Positions 36,784 through 46,729 of a stretch of DNA of 64,000 nt are shown here, one piece after another (position 1 is the first letter of the stretch; each line of letters starts with the position of its first letter). The position numbers and the translations under genes were made by a program. Source of the DNA: Prolixibacteraceae bacterium (lineage in GTDB: Bacteria > Bacteroidota > Bacteroidia > Bacteroidales > Prolixibacteraceae). The notes beneath the pieces are model-generated. The model did no database searches. It was not told the origin of the DNA and saw only the letters and a program-made list of their open reading frames with translations. The stretch covers positions 218,084 to 282,083 of the forward strand of contig DOAQ01000049.1 of assembly GCA_003506435.1 (NCBI GenBank), in the 5' to 3' direction.

Positions 36784-39099
36784 ATGTGTCGGAAAAAATT
36801 ATTAATTATTTTTTTAATCATAAATGTGAGTCTGCTGTCGAATGCTGCCACTCAGGTAAAAGCAGATCGATGGTTGGAGATCGATTTGTATTGGTTCGAA
36901 CGGACGGATATAGATAAATCAGTTCAACAATTTTGGGAACGTTTTTATCCCTTGATGGAAGGGGTTGAGGGGTGGAGAGGGGTAATCATGAATGTGGGCT
37001 GGATAAGTGACTATATCTTGGAGTGGGATGGTAACTTGAGCGGAAAGATTAAGTTACCCAAAAACATGAAAAAATGGCCGTGGTTTGAAGACATGGGACA
37101 GTTCTGTGGCAACACACAAGAACGAATTCAAATGTTTAACGACAGGTTCGGAAAAGCCGACCTTCCACAAGTCATCAATTACGAAGACTGGACATATGCT
37201 GATCTGAAAAAGTTAATATATAAGCTAAAGTATACAGCCTTTAAAAAATATGGAATGAATGATATTAAAATAGGCACTTTCGTATTAGGCTGGCAGAACA
37301 TATATGGTGGAGACAAAACCGAATTTGTCAAACTCCATCAGAATGCCTATATAAGAAACTTCCCAAATATGGAAGCCCGATTTTCAGCAGATAGCCGCAA
37401 ATACGGAGCTTATCCTTCAGGCATTCCTGAAGGGCTTACGTTTACCAAGTTTTTTGGAGAACAATGGGGAAATCTGTCAAAAATCATAGGACTCGATGCC
37501 ATTGTATTGAGAGATAGCTATCTGGGGGTTGGTATTTACAGTAGAGTTGGCCCCTATGGAAAGACTGCACCTAACGATCCTGAAAAAGTTGCAAATTGGA
37601 GTAGAGCCACTGCCGACTTGGTGAGATATACGAAATTGGCTAATCCAAAAACTCTGGTAATTGGATACTCAAATGCAGCCAGTGCTGTAGCTGATTGGAG
37701 GGTCAACTGCATAGACTTGGAAATCATTGCAAAAGAAGGTTATCTTGACGGATGGATCGACCAGACCTGGGCTGGAGCATGGAATGAAGTAGGACAAAGA
37801 CCAAACAATTTTTGGAACTCACCGGATAAAGGATGGACCTACCAATTAGCCTATATGCTTGGTCATGCTGCAGTGCTGGCTGAAAGCAAGGTTCATCATT
37901 ATTTTCTTACTGAAACATTTGATGCTTGGGAATCATGGGATGTTATCCACAATGCCCGCGAAAGATTGCGCTGGGGTATCTGGGCCTATTCCCATGCAGC
38001 GGTAAAAATGCCTGGTAAGTTAAAAATGCCGACAGGTAGTTACATTTCGTGGTGCAATCAAGGGAAAACATTACTTTCGAAAGAAGATGTATTGTTTATA
38101 GCTAAACAGTCAAATGCCGCCTTTAACGACGCCCATGAAACAAAAAGAATATTTGGCCCTACTATTGTGTATTGCCGTAGCGCTATGGAATGGCAATCAG
38201 CAAACAAACCTGAAACATCCATCAAAGAATGGATTGACGAGCAGGCCGGTACATTAATGAAATGGTCAGTTCCAATCTGTTCAATAACCAGATCAGAATA
38301 TTTATCTGAGGTAGAGAGTGATATGTTTATTTTTCAGACTCCGGTTCACCTCAAATTGATCGAGAAAGAAAATATTATCAAGGTACTGAAATCAGGAAAA
38401 CCGGCAGTTGTGATTGCCAGTCCTGCCGGTGGTCTGGATAAGGATATTTCAGATTTACTGGGAGTTTCTACTGCTGATACAGCTATTTCCAGCACCCGAT
38501 TTATTGGCACTACTAATTTTCAAACTGAAAATATTTTTGATGCAATGCCAAACTCATTCCCTGTCTTTCAGCCTTTTACTAATAATAATTTCACGGAAGC
38601 AATGGAGGTCATCTATTCAATCGGCAACTCTCCTTGTTTGGGGTATAATCAACAAGAAGGGAAACAGTTAATTTTCTGGGATCCACCTGAGTTTGATCCC
38701 CAACTTTCATTTGGAAAGGACAATCAGTCCCTTGACTTATTATTAGGAAGTCCTGTTCCCTATGTATTGACAGCACGATTAGTGAATAAAGTAATGGAAA
38801 AAACAGGATTGGCTTATGTCGATAAAATTCATCAGTACTGGCCAGTTAATTTTTCATTTTGGGAACTCAATGATGGCAGTATCAACGTTATGGCAGGCAA
38901 TCTTGAAGAAGGTATCAATCATACCTGCGAACGAGCGGTGCATGTTGTCTTGAATTTCCCGCAGCAGCTAAAACAGGGTAAATCAAATCAAGTAACAGAG
39001 GTATGGGGAGGAGAAAAAACTATCCAGTCCTCTCGAAAAATAGATATATACCTGGAACAAGCACAGACAAAACTATTTAGATTCAGACCTAACGACTAA
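36784..39099 (+). CDS. Exported protein of unknown family, possible new glycosidase
   Basis: A 771-residue exported protein (signal ending near SNAATQ). I cannot assign it to a named family. The first 450 residues look like a TIM barrel with many aromatic residues (DLYWFERTDID, NYEDWTYADLK, GTFVLGWQNIYGG, IVLRDSYLG, DGWIDQTWAGAW, HHYFLTETFDAWESWD). Residues about 480-640 look like a Rossmann/glutamine-amidotransferase-like domain (SDMFIFQTP, KPAVVIASPAGG), the order seen in GH42-type enzymes. A C-terminal beta domain follows. Glu and Asp residues in the aromatic barrel blocks are catalytic candidates. Function is inferred only from fold impression and locus. Confidence 0.6.
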   Translation: MCRKKLLIIFLIINVSLLSNAATQVKADRWLEIDLYWFERTDIDKSVQQFWERFYPLMEGVEGWRGVIMNVGWISDYILEWDGNLSGKIKLPKNMKKWPWFEDMGQFCGNTQERIQMFNDRFGKADLPQVINYEDWTYADLKKLIYKLKYTAFKKYGMNDIKIGTFVLGWQNIYGGDKTEFVKLHQNAYIRNFPNMEARFSADSRKYGAYPSGIPEGLTFTKFFGEQWGNLSKIIGLDAIVLRDSYLGVGIYSRVGPYGKTAPNDPEKVANWSRATADLVRYTKLANPKTLVIGYSNAASAVADWRVNCIDLEIIAKEGYLDGWIDQTWAGAWNEVGQRPNNFWNSPDKGWTYQLAYMLGHAAVLAESKVHHYFLTETFDAWESWDVIHNARERLRWGIWAYSHAAVKMPGKLKMPTGSYISWCNQGKTLLSKEDVLFIAKQSNAAFNDAHETKRIFGPTIVYCRSAMEWQSANKPETSIKEWIDEQAGTLMKWSVPICSITRSEYLSEVESDMFIFQTPVHLKLIEKENIIKVLKSGKPAVVIASPAGGLDKDISDLLGVSTADTAISSTRFIGTTNFQTENIFDAMPNSFPVFQPFTNNNFTEAMEVIYSIGNSPCLGYNQQEGKQLIFWDPPEFDPQLSFGKDNQSLDLLLGSPVPYVLTARLVNKVMEKTGLAYVDKIHQYWPVNFSFWELNDGSINVMAGNLEEGINHTCERAVHVVLNFPQQLKQGKSNQVTEVWGGEKTIQSSRKIDIYLEQAQTKLFRFRPND

Positions 39100-39260
39100 A
39101 TAAAACAATTTTAATAGCTCGCGTCAATATGAATACATCGTTTGAAGAGAATTGCTGGAAAATTGAGTTGCAACAAAAACCGACTTTGAAAAATAATGGA
39201 GCGGATTTATGCATGGTAATATCAGGAAATATTACCGATCTAATAAAAAATTATAAGCGC

Positions 39261-40580
39261 ATGAAAAATTCAGTTTTAACTGTGGTACTGTTTGCCTTAA
39301 TACTGGTAAATGTGGGTGGGGCGAATGCAGATTCCGGTACAAACGGTACAATACCCGCTCCATCTCTATCGGTAGCAAACCCAATATGGGAACTCGGCAA
39401 AAATCCTTTTGATCCCAAACTTGTAAAAGGCAAGGTTGAGATTACCGATGGTATCATCCGCCTCGATGGGACCAACTCATTTTCCCTTCCGGCATCACTG
39501 CTTGGCGACCAGTCGGAATTCACCATCGAATTTGAGATAAAAAGGGCTGAAGGGGAAACCCGTTCCGAAGATGGTCTGTTCCTGATTTCCAATCTTGATG
39601 AAAAGGGAAACAAGGGTTTTGGAATCAGGTATTATTCGCCACCCTACAATGCGGGTTGGTTGTTTGTCAACGGGTACAAAACGTTCGAACAACGGGGCTT
39701 CCTGAACAACCAGTTTCTGAAATATACAATTCTTGTGAAAGATAATAGCATGATGCTGTTCCGAAACGGGCTTTTACTGGCATTGACCGACAAGGTGAAC
39801 CCGAGTGAAAAAATGCTTACGATGGGCGAAGCTGGTAAAGGACGGATGACGGCATTTGAACTGCGCAATCTCCGTATTTATGACGAGGCTCAGTTTCCTG
39901 CCGGGTTCGACCCGGGCATTGCACGGATGAAAACGTTTAGCGGCGATCAGTATTCCATGCAGCGGGTCGAGATCAAAGACCCGAAACTTCCTCGTATCCT
40001 GGTGGTCGGGAATTCCATCTCGATGGGTTACCGGAATTACATAACCGAACATTTTAAGGGAAAAGCCTACGTCGACTACTGGGTTGGGGGAAGCTGGATC
40101 GATCCCAACAGTGTGAGAGGTGAAAACTCGGCAGTGAAACGGGCATGGCGCGGCGTGCTTGGTAATGGCCCGTACGACGTAATTTCATGGAATGCCATGA
40201 CCCTGCACATGTGGTGGCCCCCGGAAAGGTGCCCGGAGGAAACCCTTGCCCCAAATATGACAGAGGTGGTTGAGTTCCTAAAAGAAATGGCCCCGAAAAC
40301 GAAAGTCATCTGGGTACGCGGAACTCCAGCCCGTGAAAATTTATCCGACGGAACCCCAACACTGAACAACCCGCGGAATAACATTATTGTCCGTTACAAC
40401 CGGATTGTTGATGAGGTGATGAAAAAACACGGGATACCGGAGGTCGATCTGTATGCAATAGCCGAAAATCAGTTACACACTGTCACGAAGGGATCGGTTG
40501 ATCTGGTACACTGGAAACCGGAAGTATATCAGATTATGGCTCAGGAAATTATAAAAGAAATAGAAAGAAACCTTCCCTGA
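39261..40580 (+). CDS. Exported SGNH hydrolase with N-terminal LamG-like domain
   Basis: A protein of about 439 residues from the start at MKNSVLTVVLFALILVNVGG, which opens a clean signal peptide; the upstream ATG at 39129 adds 44 unlikely residues. Residues about 30-225 form a jelly-roll lectin-like domain (FTIEFEIKR, MTAFELRNLRIYDEAQF). The SGNH domain follows: ILVVGNSISMGYRN (Ser), WVGGSWID (Gly), SWNAMTLHMWW (Asn) and VDLVHWKPEVY (Asp/His). It is likely a glycan esterase with its own carbohydrate-binding module. Confidence 0.83.
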   Translation: MKNSVLTVVLFALILVNVGGANADSGTNGTIPAPSLSVANPIWELGKNPFDPKLVKGKVEITDGIIRLDGTNSFSLPASLLGDQSEFTIEFEIKRAEGETRSEDGLFLISNLDEKGNKGFGIRYYSPPYNAGWLFVNGYKTFEQRGFLNNQFLKYTILVKDNSMMLFRNGLLLALTDKVNPSEKMLTMGEAGKGRMTAFELRNLRIYDEAQFPAGFDPGIARMKTFSGDQYSMQRVEIKDPKLPRILVVGNSISMGYRNYITEHFKGKAYVDYWVGGSWIDPNSVRGENSAVKRAWRGVLGNGPYDVISWNAMTLHMWWPPERCPEETLAPNMTEVVEFLKEMAPKTKVIWVRGTPARENLSDGTPTLNNPRNNIIVRYNRIVDEVMKKHGIPEVDLYAIAENQLHTVTKGSVDLVHWKPEVYQIMAQEIIKEIERNLP

Positions 40581-40638
40581 AAGAAAATGAAAGGATATTA
40601 AGTAATTAGACGATTAACCTAATTTGTAGAACTGAATC

Positions 40639-42372
40639 ATGAAAAACTGTTATATCTATTTTTCTCTTGTTGTGCTTGTCTGTATGCTGTCAATGAAGGT
40701 TTCTTCTGTTAATGGCAACGAGAAACAAACGGTTAGCAACAAGACGAATGTTTCGGAAATACCACGCCTGCAAAAGAAAGGACAGGCAACCCAACTGATA
40801 GTTGACAATCAACCATTTTTAATACTTGGAGGAGAATTGCACAACTCAAGCACTTCGGGTTTTGAATACATGCGCCCGATATGGAAAAGAATGTCGGAAG
40901 CGGGTTTGAACACGGTGCTGGCTGCCGTTTCATGGGAACAAATAGAACCCGTGGAAGGTCAATTTGATTTTGCATTGGTCGACAGTATGGTTTTGGGTGC
41001 AAGAAAAGAAAACCTCAAACTGATCCTGCTTTGGTTTGGCAGTTGGAAAAATGGACGTTCTACCTATGTTCCTGAATGGGTTAAAAAAAATCAGGAAAAA
41101 TTCCCTTTGGCCGTCGGTGAAAACGGTAAGAAACTTATCATTCTCTCAACATTCAGCAAAGAAGCATGTGATGCCGACACAAGGGCATTCACTGCTTTAA
41201 TGAAACACATCAGAGAGATAGACGGGAAAGAACATACTGTAATTATGGTACAGGTGGAAAATGAAATGGGGATACTTTGGACCAAGCGCGATTTTAGCGA
41301 TGTTGCAAATACGGCATTTAATGGAATGGTTCCGTCAGGGCTGATGAACTATTTCAGGGAGAACAAAGAAACCCTTCATCCGGGCGTACTCGAAGTCTGG
41401 CAAAAGAACGGGTCTAAAACAAAAGGAACATGGGAAGAAGTGTTGGGAAAAGGGAAACTTTTTGAAAACTGGAAAGACTTGTCGTATTTGCCGGAAGAAT
41501 TGTTTATGGCCTGGAATTACGCCGTTTATGTGGGAAAAATTGCGGCAGCAGGAAAAGCTGAATATCCTTTGCCAATGTTTATAAATGCCCATGTTAAACA
41601 GCCCGGCAACAAAGGCGATGTCCCCGGATGTTATCCAAGTGGCGGCCCGACCCCTCAGGTTATCGATGTTTGGAGAGCGGCAGCTCCTGCGATTGATTTT
41701 TTGTCTCCTGATATTTATAACATAGATGAATTCAGGTACGAATGCGACCAGTACGTTCTTTCCGGAAACCCTCTCTTTATTCCGGAAACGACCAAAGGAT
41801 CGGCAGGCGCAGCAAGGGCTTTCTTTACGTTCGGAAAGTATCACGCAATGGGATATTCCCCGTTTGGGATAGATGGTCTTGATTCAGGAATAAATAAAGA
41901 TGAAGTAGCTGATTTTAAAGATGCTTATCTGACAATAAACCAGCTTGTTCCTCTGATAGACAACTATCAGGGCACATCAAATATGACCGGCTTGCTTGTC
42001 GATGAAAAGAACTATCGCGACACCGTTAATCTTGGTGGTTTTCAAATCATCGGATCATTGGTGAAAAGTTCAAACAACATCAGGCCGGACAATAATAATT
42101 CCACCTTAATAACAGACGAACGTCATGCCGGAGGGGCACTGGTTATTTGTACTGCTCCCGGGGAATACATTATTGCCGGACGTGGCATACGATTCGATTT
42201 TTCATCAACCACCAAAGGGGCGAACCAAAATACCAGCTTCCTTTATATAGAAGAAGGAAGCTTTAAAAATGGAAAATGGGAGCCACTCCGCAGGCTAAAT
42301 GGCGATGAGTTTAAAGTCATTTTATCTCCTCACAAGAGCATGATATACAAAACGGCGGTGTACACCTATTAA
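40639..42372 (+). CDS. GH35-like beta-galactosidase with DUF5597 domain
   Basis: A 577-residue exported enzyme. The TIM barrel has the clan GH-A residues of GH35: acid/base Glu209 in MVQVENEMG and nucleophile Glu383 in LFIPETTKG. FLILGGELHNSS and VSWEQIEPVEGQFDF match the GH35 opening. The C-terminal 130 residues correspond to DUF5597 (ERHAGGALVICTAPGEYIIAG split here by a few residues). Characterised relatives with this layout are beta-galactosidases. It lies 58 bp after the SGNH gene and 49 bp before the GH2 gene. Confidence 0.87.
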   Translation: MKNCYIYFSLVVLVCMLSMKVSSVNGNEKQTVSNKTNVSEIPRLQKKGQATQLIVDNQPFLILGGELHNSSTSGFEYMRPIWKRMSEAGLNTVLAAVSWEQIEPVEGQFDFALVDSMVLGARKENLKLILLWFGSWKNGRSTYVPEWVKKNQEKFPLAVGENGKKLIILSTFSKEACDADTRAFTALMKHIREIDGKEHTVIMVQVENEMGILWTKRDFSDVANTAFNGMVPSGLMNYFRENKETLHPGVLEVWQKNGSKTKGTWEEVLGKGKLFENWKDLSYLPEELFMAWNYAVYVGKIAAAGKAEYPLPMFINAHVKQPGNKGDVPGCYPSGGPTPQVIDVWRAAAPAIDFLSPDIYNIDEFRYECDQYVLSGNPLFIPETTKGSAGAARAFFTFGKYHAMGYSPFGIDGLDSGINKDEVADFKDAYLTINQLVPLIDNYQGTSNMTGLLVDEKNYRDTVNLGGFQIIGSLVKSSNNIRPDNNNSTLITDERHAGGALVICTAPGEYIIAGRGIRFDFSSTTKGANQNTSFLYIEEGSFKNGKWEPLRRLNGDEFKVILSPHKSMIYKTAVYTY

Positions 42373-42421
42373 TTTTTCTGCCTGATTAAAATAACAGAAT
42401 TAGATTTTTGGAAGCTTTAGT

Positions 42422-44995
42422 ATGAACAAATCAGTTTTTACACGAGCCGTGCTTTGGATTATCTTATTGTGCAACACGGGTCATACATTTGCTAAAAGTA
42501 ATAAAACCATCCGCCATCGTTTCAACATCAACCGGGAGTGGAAATTTCAATTGGGCGACCACGCAGGGGCCGAATCGGTTTTGTATGATGACAAGTCGTG
42601 GGAACAGGTACATCTTCCGCATAGCTTCAGTATTCCGTATTTTCAGACCGGGAAATGGTACAGTGGGTACGGCTGGTACAGGAAATCGTTTGTTGTACCT
42701 GAAAAATGGTCAGGCAAACGAATTTTTGTTGAGTTTGAAGGGGCTTTTCGCGATGCCGAAATTTTTGTGAACGGGAAGAGCGCAGGCCGTCACCGGGGCG
42801 GTTACACCGGTTTTTCGTTCGACATTACAGAAATGGTTGCAACCGGTAACAATGTATTGTCCGTCCGGCTGAATAATTTGTGGGACAGCCAGCTTCCTCC
42901 ACGGGGCGGCGACCACATTTTCCCCGGAGGAATTTATCGCGATGTATATCTTTTGGTAACCAACACGGCTCACATAGCCTGGTGCGGCACATTCGTGACT
43001 ACCCCGGAAGTTTCAGCCCAATCAGGAACGGTAAATGTAAAAACGGAAGTAAAAAACAACGGGGCCGTTTCAAAAACTTTTCTGCTGAAAACAGAAGTGG
43101 TTGATCCATCGGGGAAACCGGTTGACGAATTTTCTTCTTCAGCGGATATTGAGGCAGGCGAAACCGTTACGTTCGACCAGACCGGCCACGCCATTGCCCA
43201 TCCACAGCTCTGGCATCCGCAGCACCCGTTTCTTTACAGCGTTATCAGTACGCTTTACGAAGGGAAAAAACCGGTGGACCGTTACACAACGACTTTTGGC
43301 TTCCGATGGATGGAATGGACTGCCGACAAAGGATTTTTCCTGAATGGGGAACACCACTATTTTAAGGGGGCAAACGTACACCAGGACCATGCCGGCTGGG
43401 CGACGGCAGTCACCAATGCAGGCATAGTCAGAGATGTGAAAATGATCAAAGAGACAGGCATGGATTTTATCCGGGGTTCGCATTATCCTCACGATCCGGC
43501 TTTTTCACAGGCATGCGACAGTCTGGGTATCCTTTTATTGCAGGAAAACGACTTTTGGTCGTGCGGAATCCGTGGTAATGGGGGATGGTATCTGGGCGAC
43601 GGAGCGTACCCTCCCAACGGGGAAGATCAGGAAGCATTTGAGGAAAACGTAAAAAGCAACCTTGAAGAAATGATCCGCATCCACCGGAACCACCCGTCGA
43701 TTATTGCCTGGAGCATGTGCAACGAACCGTTTTTTACCAACGAAAGCACTTTGCCCCGTGTACGCGAATTCCTGAAAGAGCTGGTTCAGCTTAGTCACGA
43801 ACTGGATCCCGGACGGAAAGTAGTTGTTGGCGGGGTACAACGCGGCAACCTTTACAAAACCGGAGATATTGCGGGATACAACGGCGATGGCGCCCGGCTT
43901 TATATCAACCCGGGGGTTCCGGGCATGGTTACCGAATACGGTTCAACCATCGAAGACCGTCCCGGGAGTTATGCTCCGGGCTGGGGCGACCTTCAGCAGG
44001 AACAGTTCCCGTGGCGGAGCGGACAGGCTTTGTGGTGCGCTTTTGATTACGGCACCCATATTGGCGACGGAAAATTCGGGCACATGGGCATGATTGACTA
44101 TTACCGGCTCCCCAAACGCATGTGGTACCGGTATCGAAACGAATACCGGAAGATCGCGCCACCGGAATGGCCTGCACAAGGCGTTCCTGCAAAGTTGCAA
44201 CTGACGGCTGATAAAACAGTCATCAGCAATACTTGCGGAACCGACGACGTGCATCTGGTGGTGACGGTTATGGACAAAGGCGGGAAGCCGCTGAGCAATA
44301 GCCCGGAAGTGACGATGACACTGGAATCGGGGCCGGGAGAATTCCCGACAGGACGTTCGATCACCTTCAGCCCGGAATCGGACATCAAAATCCGCGATGG
44401 GAAAGCGGCCATCGAATTCCGTTCGTACTACGGCGGTAAAAGTGTGATCAGGGCCAGCTCGCCGGGATTGGAGGATGCCCGGATTATCATTGAAACCAAA
44501 GGATTGCCAAAATATGTGTCCGGTAAAACACCGGAAACGAAACACCGGATGTATGTCCGCTATGAATTGCCGGAGACCGTGCTTCAGGAAAATACAAGAA
44601 TGAACCTGGCTCACCAGAAACCCACCCGTGCAAGCAGCGAGTCGGTCGGGCATGAAGCCAGCCAGGCAAACGACCGCAACCCTTCAAGTTACTGGCAGGC
44701 TGGTAATCCCGGGCCGGGTGCGTGGTGGCAGGTTGATCTGGAAAGCATCACAGAGGTATCGTCAGTAAAAATCAGTTTCCCGGATGAAGCCAATTACCGC
44801 TACCGGGCTGAAATATCGGAAAACGGAGAAACATGGAACGTAATTGCCGACCAGACACTAAATACAAAAGCAGTTAAAATGCAGGAATTTCCTGTCAGTT
44901 CGGGAAACAAAGGGCGTTTTTTACGGATAATTTTCACCGGACAGTCGAATAAAAAACCTGCTTCCATATCGGAAATAGAAGTGTTTGGAAAATAA
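42422..44995 (+). CDS. GH2 beta-galactosidase-like enzyme with C-terminal discoidin domain
   Basis: An 857-residue exported enzyme (signal ending near TFAKS). It has the GH2 sugar-binding domain (about 30-180, HLPHSF and WYRKSF), the immunoglobulin-like domain (about 185-295), and the barrel with acid/base Glu435 in IAWSMCNEP and nucleophile Glu505 in MVTEYGS. A DUF4982-like/Big domain (about 560-690) and an F5/8 discoidin domain (about 705-856, NLAHQKPTRASS) complete it. The specificity could be beta-galactosidase, glucuronidase or similar. A stub copy of its first 40 residues sits at 35560-35811. Confidence 0.9.
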   Translation: MNKSVFTRAVLWIILLCNTGHTFAKSNKTIRHRFNINREWKFQLGDHAGAESVLYDDKSWEQVHLPHSFSIPYFQTGKWYSGYGWYRKSFVVPEKWSGKRIFVEFEGAFRDAEIFVNGKSAGRHRGGYTGFSFDITEMVATGNNVLSVRLNNLWDSQLPPRGGDHIFPGGIYRDVYLLVTNTAHIAWCGTFVTTPEVSAQSGTVNVKTEVKNNGAVSKTFLLKTEVVDPSGKPVDEFSSSADIEAGETVTFDQTGHAIAHPQLWHPQHPFLYSVISTLYEGKKPVDRYTTTFGFRWMEWTADKGFFLNGEHHYFKGANVHQDHAGWATAVTNAGIVRDVKMIKETGMDFIRGSHYPHDPAFSQACDSLGILLLQENDFWSCGIRGNGGWYLGDGAYPPNGEDQEAFEENVKSNLEEMIRIHRNHPSIIAWSMCNEPFFTNESTLPRVREFLKELVQLSHELDPGRKVVVGGVQRGNLYKTGDIAGYNGDGARLYINPGVPGMVTEYGSTIEDRPGSYAPGWGDLQQEQFPWRSGQALWCAFDYGTHIGDGKFGHMGMIDYYRLPKRMWYRYRNEYRKIAPPEWPAQGVPAKLQLTADKTVISNTCGTDDVHLVVTVMDKGGKPLSNSPEVTMTLESGPGEFPTGRSITFSPESDIKIRDGKAAIEFRSYYGGKSVIRASSPGLEDARIIIETKGLPKYVSGKTPETKHRMYVRYELPETVLQENTRMNLAHQKPTRASSESVGHEASQANDRNPSSYWQAGNPGPGAWWQVDLESITEVSSVKISFPDEANYRYRAEISENGETWNVIADQTLNTKAVKMQEFPVSSGNKGRFLRIIFTGQSNKKPASISEIEVFGK

Positions 44996-45021
44996 TAGAA
45001 TGATAATTAAAAGGTTACGAA

Positions 45022-45600
45022 ATGAAGACATCCATAAAAGCGATATTTGTTTGCTTGATTTTCTTATTGCCGAAGTCCTCCGTTTGGGGACAGGCACAAG
45101 GCAGCGAAAATAAAAAGCAGAGTAATGAATTGAATATGAGGGGAGGGTTGCCCAACTTTTTTGCGAAAGCGCTAAAGGGCGATTCTGTTAAAGTGGCTTA
45201 TCTGGGTGGCAGTATAACCGCTCAGTCCGGATGGCGGGTTTATTCGCTAAACTGGTTTAACCAACGTTTCCCGAAAGCTAAGTTTTCTGAGATTAATGCT
45301 GCAATTGGAGGCACAGGGTCAAATTTCGGTGTGTTTCGTTTACACGAACATGTGCTAAAATTTAAGCCCGATCTGATTTTTGTTAAGGGAAGCGGGTTTG
45401 GAAAACCGGGCGGGCGAAATGGAGTTGGGGAGGGTCAGCGCAATGGAATGAACCGGGCTACTCTTGCCGCGCGGTACAACCCGGCTTACGAGCTGAACGA
45501 GCGGATCAAGCAACCGGTCCCGGTGAGGCACAAACCGGGAAAAGGGAGCGATGAAGCGAGAGAAGCGAATGTGCCGGGGTACAGGGGAAATGCCTTATAA
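45022..45600 (+). pseudogene. SGNH hydrolase truncated by foreign sequence
   Basis: Residues 1-121 are a normal exported SGNH esterase: signal peptide, KVAYLGGSITAQSGWRVYS (Ser) and INAAIGGTGSNFG (Gly), ending at KPDLIFV. Family members continue with an Asn block (typically EFAVND) and a late Asp/His motif. Here the frame turns at about position 45385 into 70 residues rich in Gly, Arg and Asn (KGSGFGKPGG onward) with no resemblance to the family, so the catalytic Asn, Asp and His are lost. The DNA after the junction is G+C-richer than its neighbours. An inserted element followed by deletion of the gene's 3' half is the simplest reading. Confidence 0.75.
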
Positions 45601-46052
45601 ATGGAATTTTAAACTTCAATAAAATCAATTGAAACCTTACAAAACAGGGAAGTGTGGTTCTGGGAGGGAAAAGTCAATCCTGGCATGGAATGCTCTGGGA
45701 TTGAACTTTAATCCAAACCATTCCACTCTTCCCTATTTGAATCGAGGCTTGTTCGCGAAATGCGAAGTAAATAGAGCGAACAGGCCGATGGGGTCGTATT
45801 TTGTTCTTGGTCAATCTATCTTTTGAGTTGATCTGGATTAAAATTTAAAAATAGAAATGCAAAAATGGTTGGAGAACTCTTATGTTGATATTCCCAAAAA
45901 AGAAGAAATTGAAAAACAAGGGTTTCTTTTCCCGGAGATGGTTTTTCAGCAACTAAGTCTATTAGTATCATTTCCCTTGATTCTAAAACCAGAAATGTTG
46001 AGAGCAGTATTGTTCAAATTCATTTAATTCTTTCGAAAACATCTGATTTTTT
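45601..46052. other. Gene-free remnant region between the PUL and the efflux operon
   Basis: No convincing gene. At 45725-45791 lies a segment with the blocks ACTCTT, CGAGGCTTGT and AGCGAACAGGCCG, repeated in the same order and orientation at 52724-52785 on the other side of the efflux operon. A 40-codon frame near 45857 (MQKWLENSYVDIPKKEEIEK) is unrecognised. The region looks like decayed mobile-element sequence; I could not name the element. Confidence 0.5.
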
Positions 46053-46082
46053 CTTGCATATTAAAATTAATGCATACATTTG
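46053..46082 (+). promoter_or_regulatory. Promoter of the tetR-like gene
   Basis: TTCTTG near 46051-46056 and TACATTTG at 46075-46082 fit the Bacteroidota -33/-7 pattern with about 18 nt between. The -7 box ends one base before the operator palindrome, and the start codon is at 46102, giving a very short leader. Confidence 0.55.
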
Positions 46083-46083
46083 C

Positions 46084-46101
46084 AGACCAAACGGTCGGTT
46101 T
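46084..46101. promoter_or_regulatory. TetR operator 1 (autoregulatory)
   Basis: AGACCAA-ACGG-TCGGTTT is an 18-bp imperfect palindrome (arms match at 5 of 7 positions) lying directly between the -7 box and the regulator's ATG. The same design recurs twice before the efflux operon. Binding here would block the regulator's own transcription. Confidence 0.6.
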
Positions 46102-46710
46102 ATGAATGATTCAAAAGAACATATAATTCTTATCGCCTCCAGGCTTTTTCTTCAGAAAAGTTTCAAAGAAGTTACCATGAAAGAAATCGTGGAAAAGACT
46201 GGTTTGTCAAAAGGCGCTTTTTATCATTATTTTGACAGCAAAGAACAACTCTTTTGTGAAGTCCTGGATTACTTTTTCCAATCGGTATCCCGAAATTATG
46301 AGAATTATTCAAAAGAATCTTTTTATCAGTTTTATAATGATTACATCAAAGAAACAATCAGCTTAACCAAAAATTACCTGGATAAATTTGAAAATGAATT
46401 AAGTGAGATTTCACTTACCATGAATTATTTTTCATTAATATTTGATGCTTTAAAACTTTACCCGGAATTTCGGGAGAAAGTGATTGAAGGGTTTAATCAG
46501 GAAATTAATTATTGGATCAAAGCAATAGAACGAGCTCGCGAAAAAGGTGAAATCAAAACAACGATGACTGATAAAGAAATCGCAGAAACATTTATGTATC
46601 TCAGCGATGGTGTTGGAATGCACATGATTATGAGAGGCGTAGATATAGAAAATGTGGTTAAACCATTTCAGATTCTTTGGGACAGATTGTATGAACAAAT
46701 GAAAGTCTAA
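46102..46710 (+). CDS. TetR-family repressor of the efflux operon
   Basis: A protein of about 202 residues from MNDSKEHIILIASRLF. The TetR helix-turn-helix is textbook: TMKEIVEKTGLSKGAFYHYF, then DSKEQLFCEV. The rest is an all-helical ligand-binding domain. The longer frame from 46054 would run through the promoter and operator, so the start is 46102. Three matching palindromes, one before its own gene and two before the TolC gene 92 bp downstream, indicate that it represses itself and the pump genes. The inducing compound is unknown. Confidence 0.92.
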   Translation: MNDSKEHIILIASRLFLQKSFKEVTMKEIVEKTGLSKGAFYHYFDSKEQLFCEVLDYFFQSVSRNYENYSKESFYQFYNDYIKETISLTKNYLDKFENELSEISLTMNYFSLIFDALKLYPEFREKVIEGFNQEINYWIKAIERAREKGEIKTTMTDKEIAETFMYLSDGVGMHMIMRGVDIENVVKPFQILWDRLYEQMKV

Positions 46711-46729
46711 TTTTTTTTTACACTGAAGC

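Noticed and set aside
43943..44653. 236-codon minus-strand frame in the GH2 gene
   Set aside because: Shadow of a G+C-rich plus-strand gene; the GH2 catalytic residues lie on the plus strand.
45386..45810. Group II intron
   Set aside because: No reverse transcriptase and no recognisable domain V hairpin; kept only as a possibility for the foreign tail.
45629..45826. 65-codon frame after the truncated SGNH gene
   Set aside because: No family resemblance, unusual composition, and it overlaps the repeat remnant.
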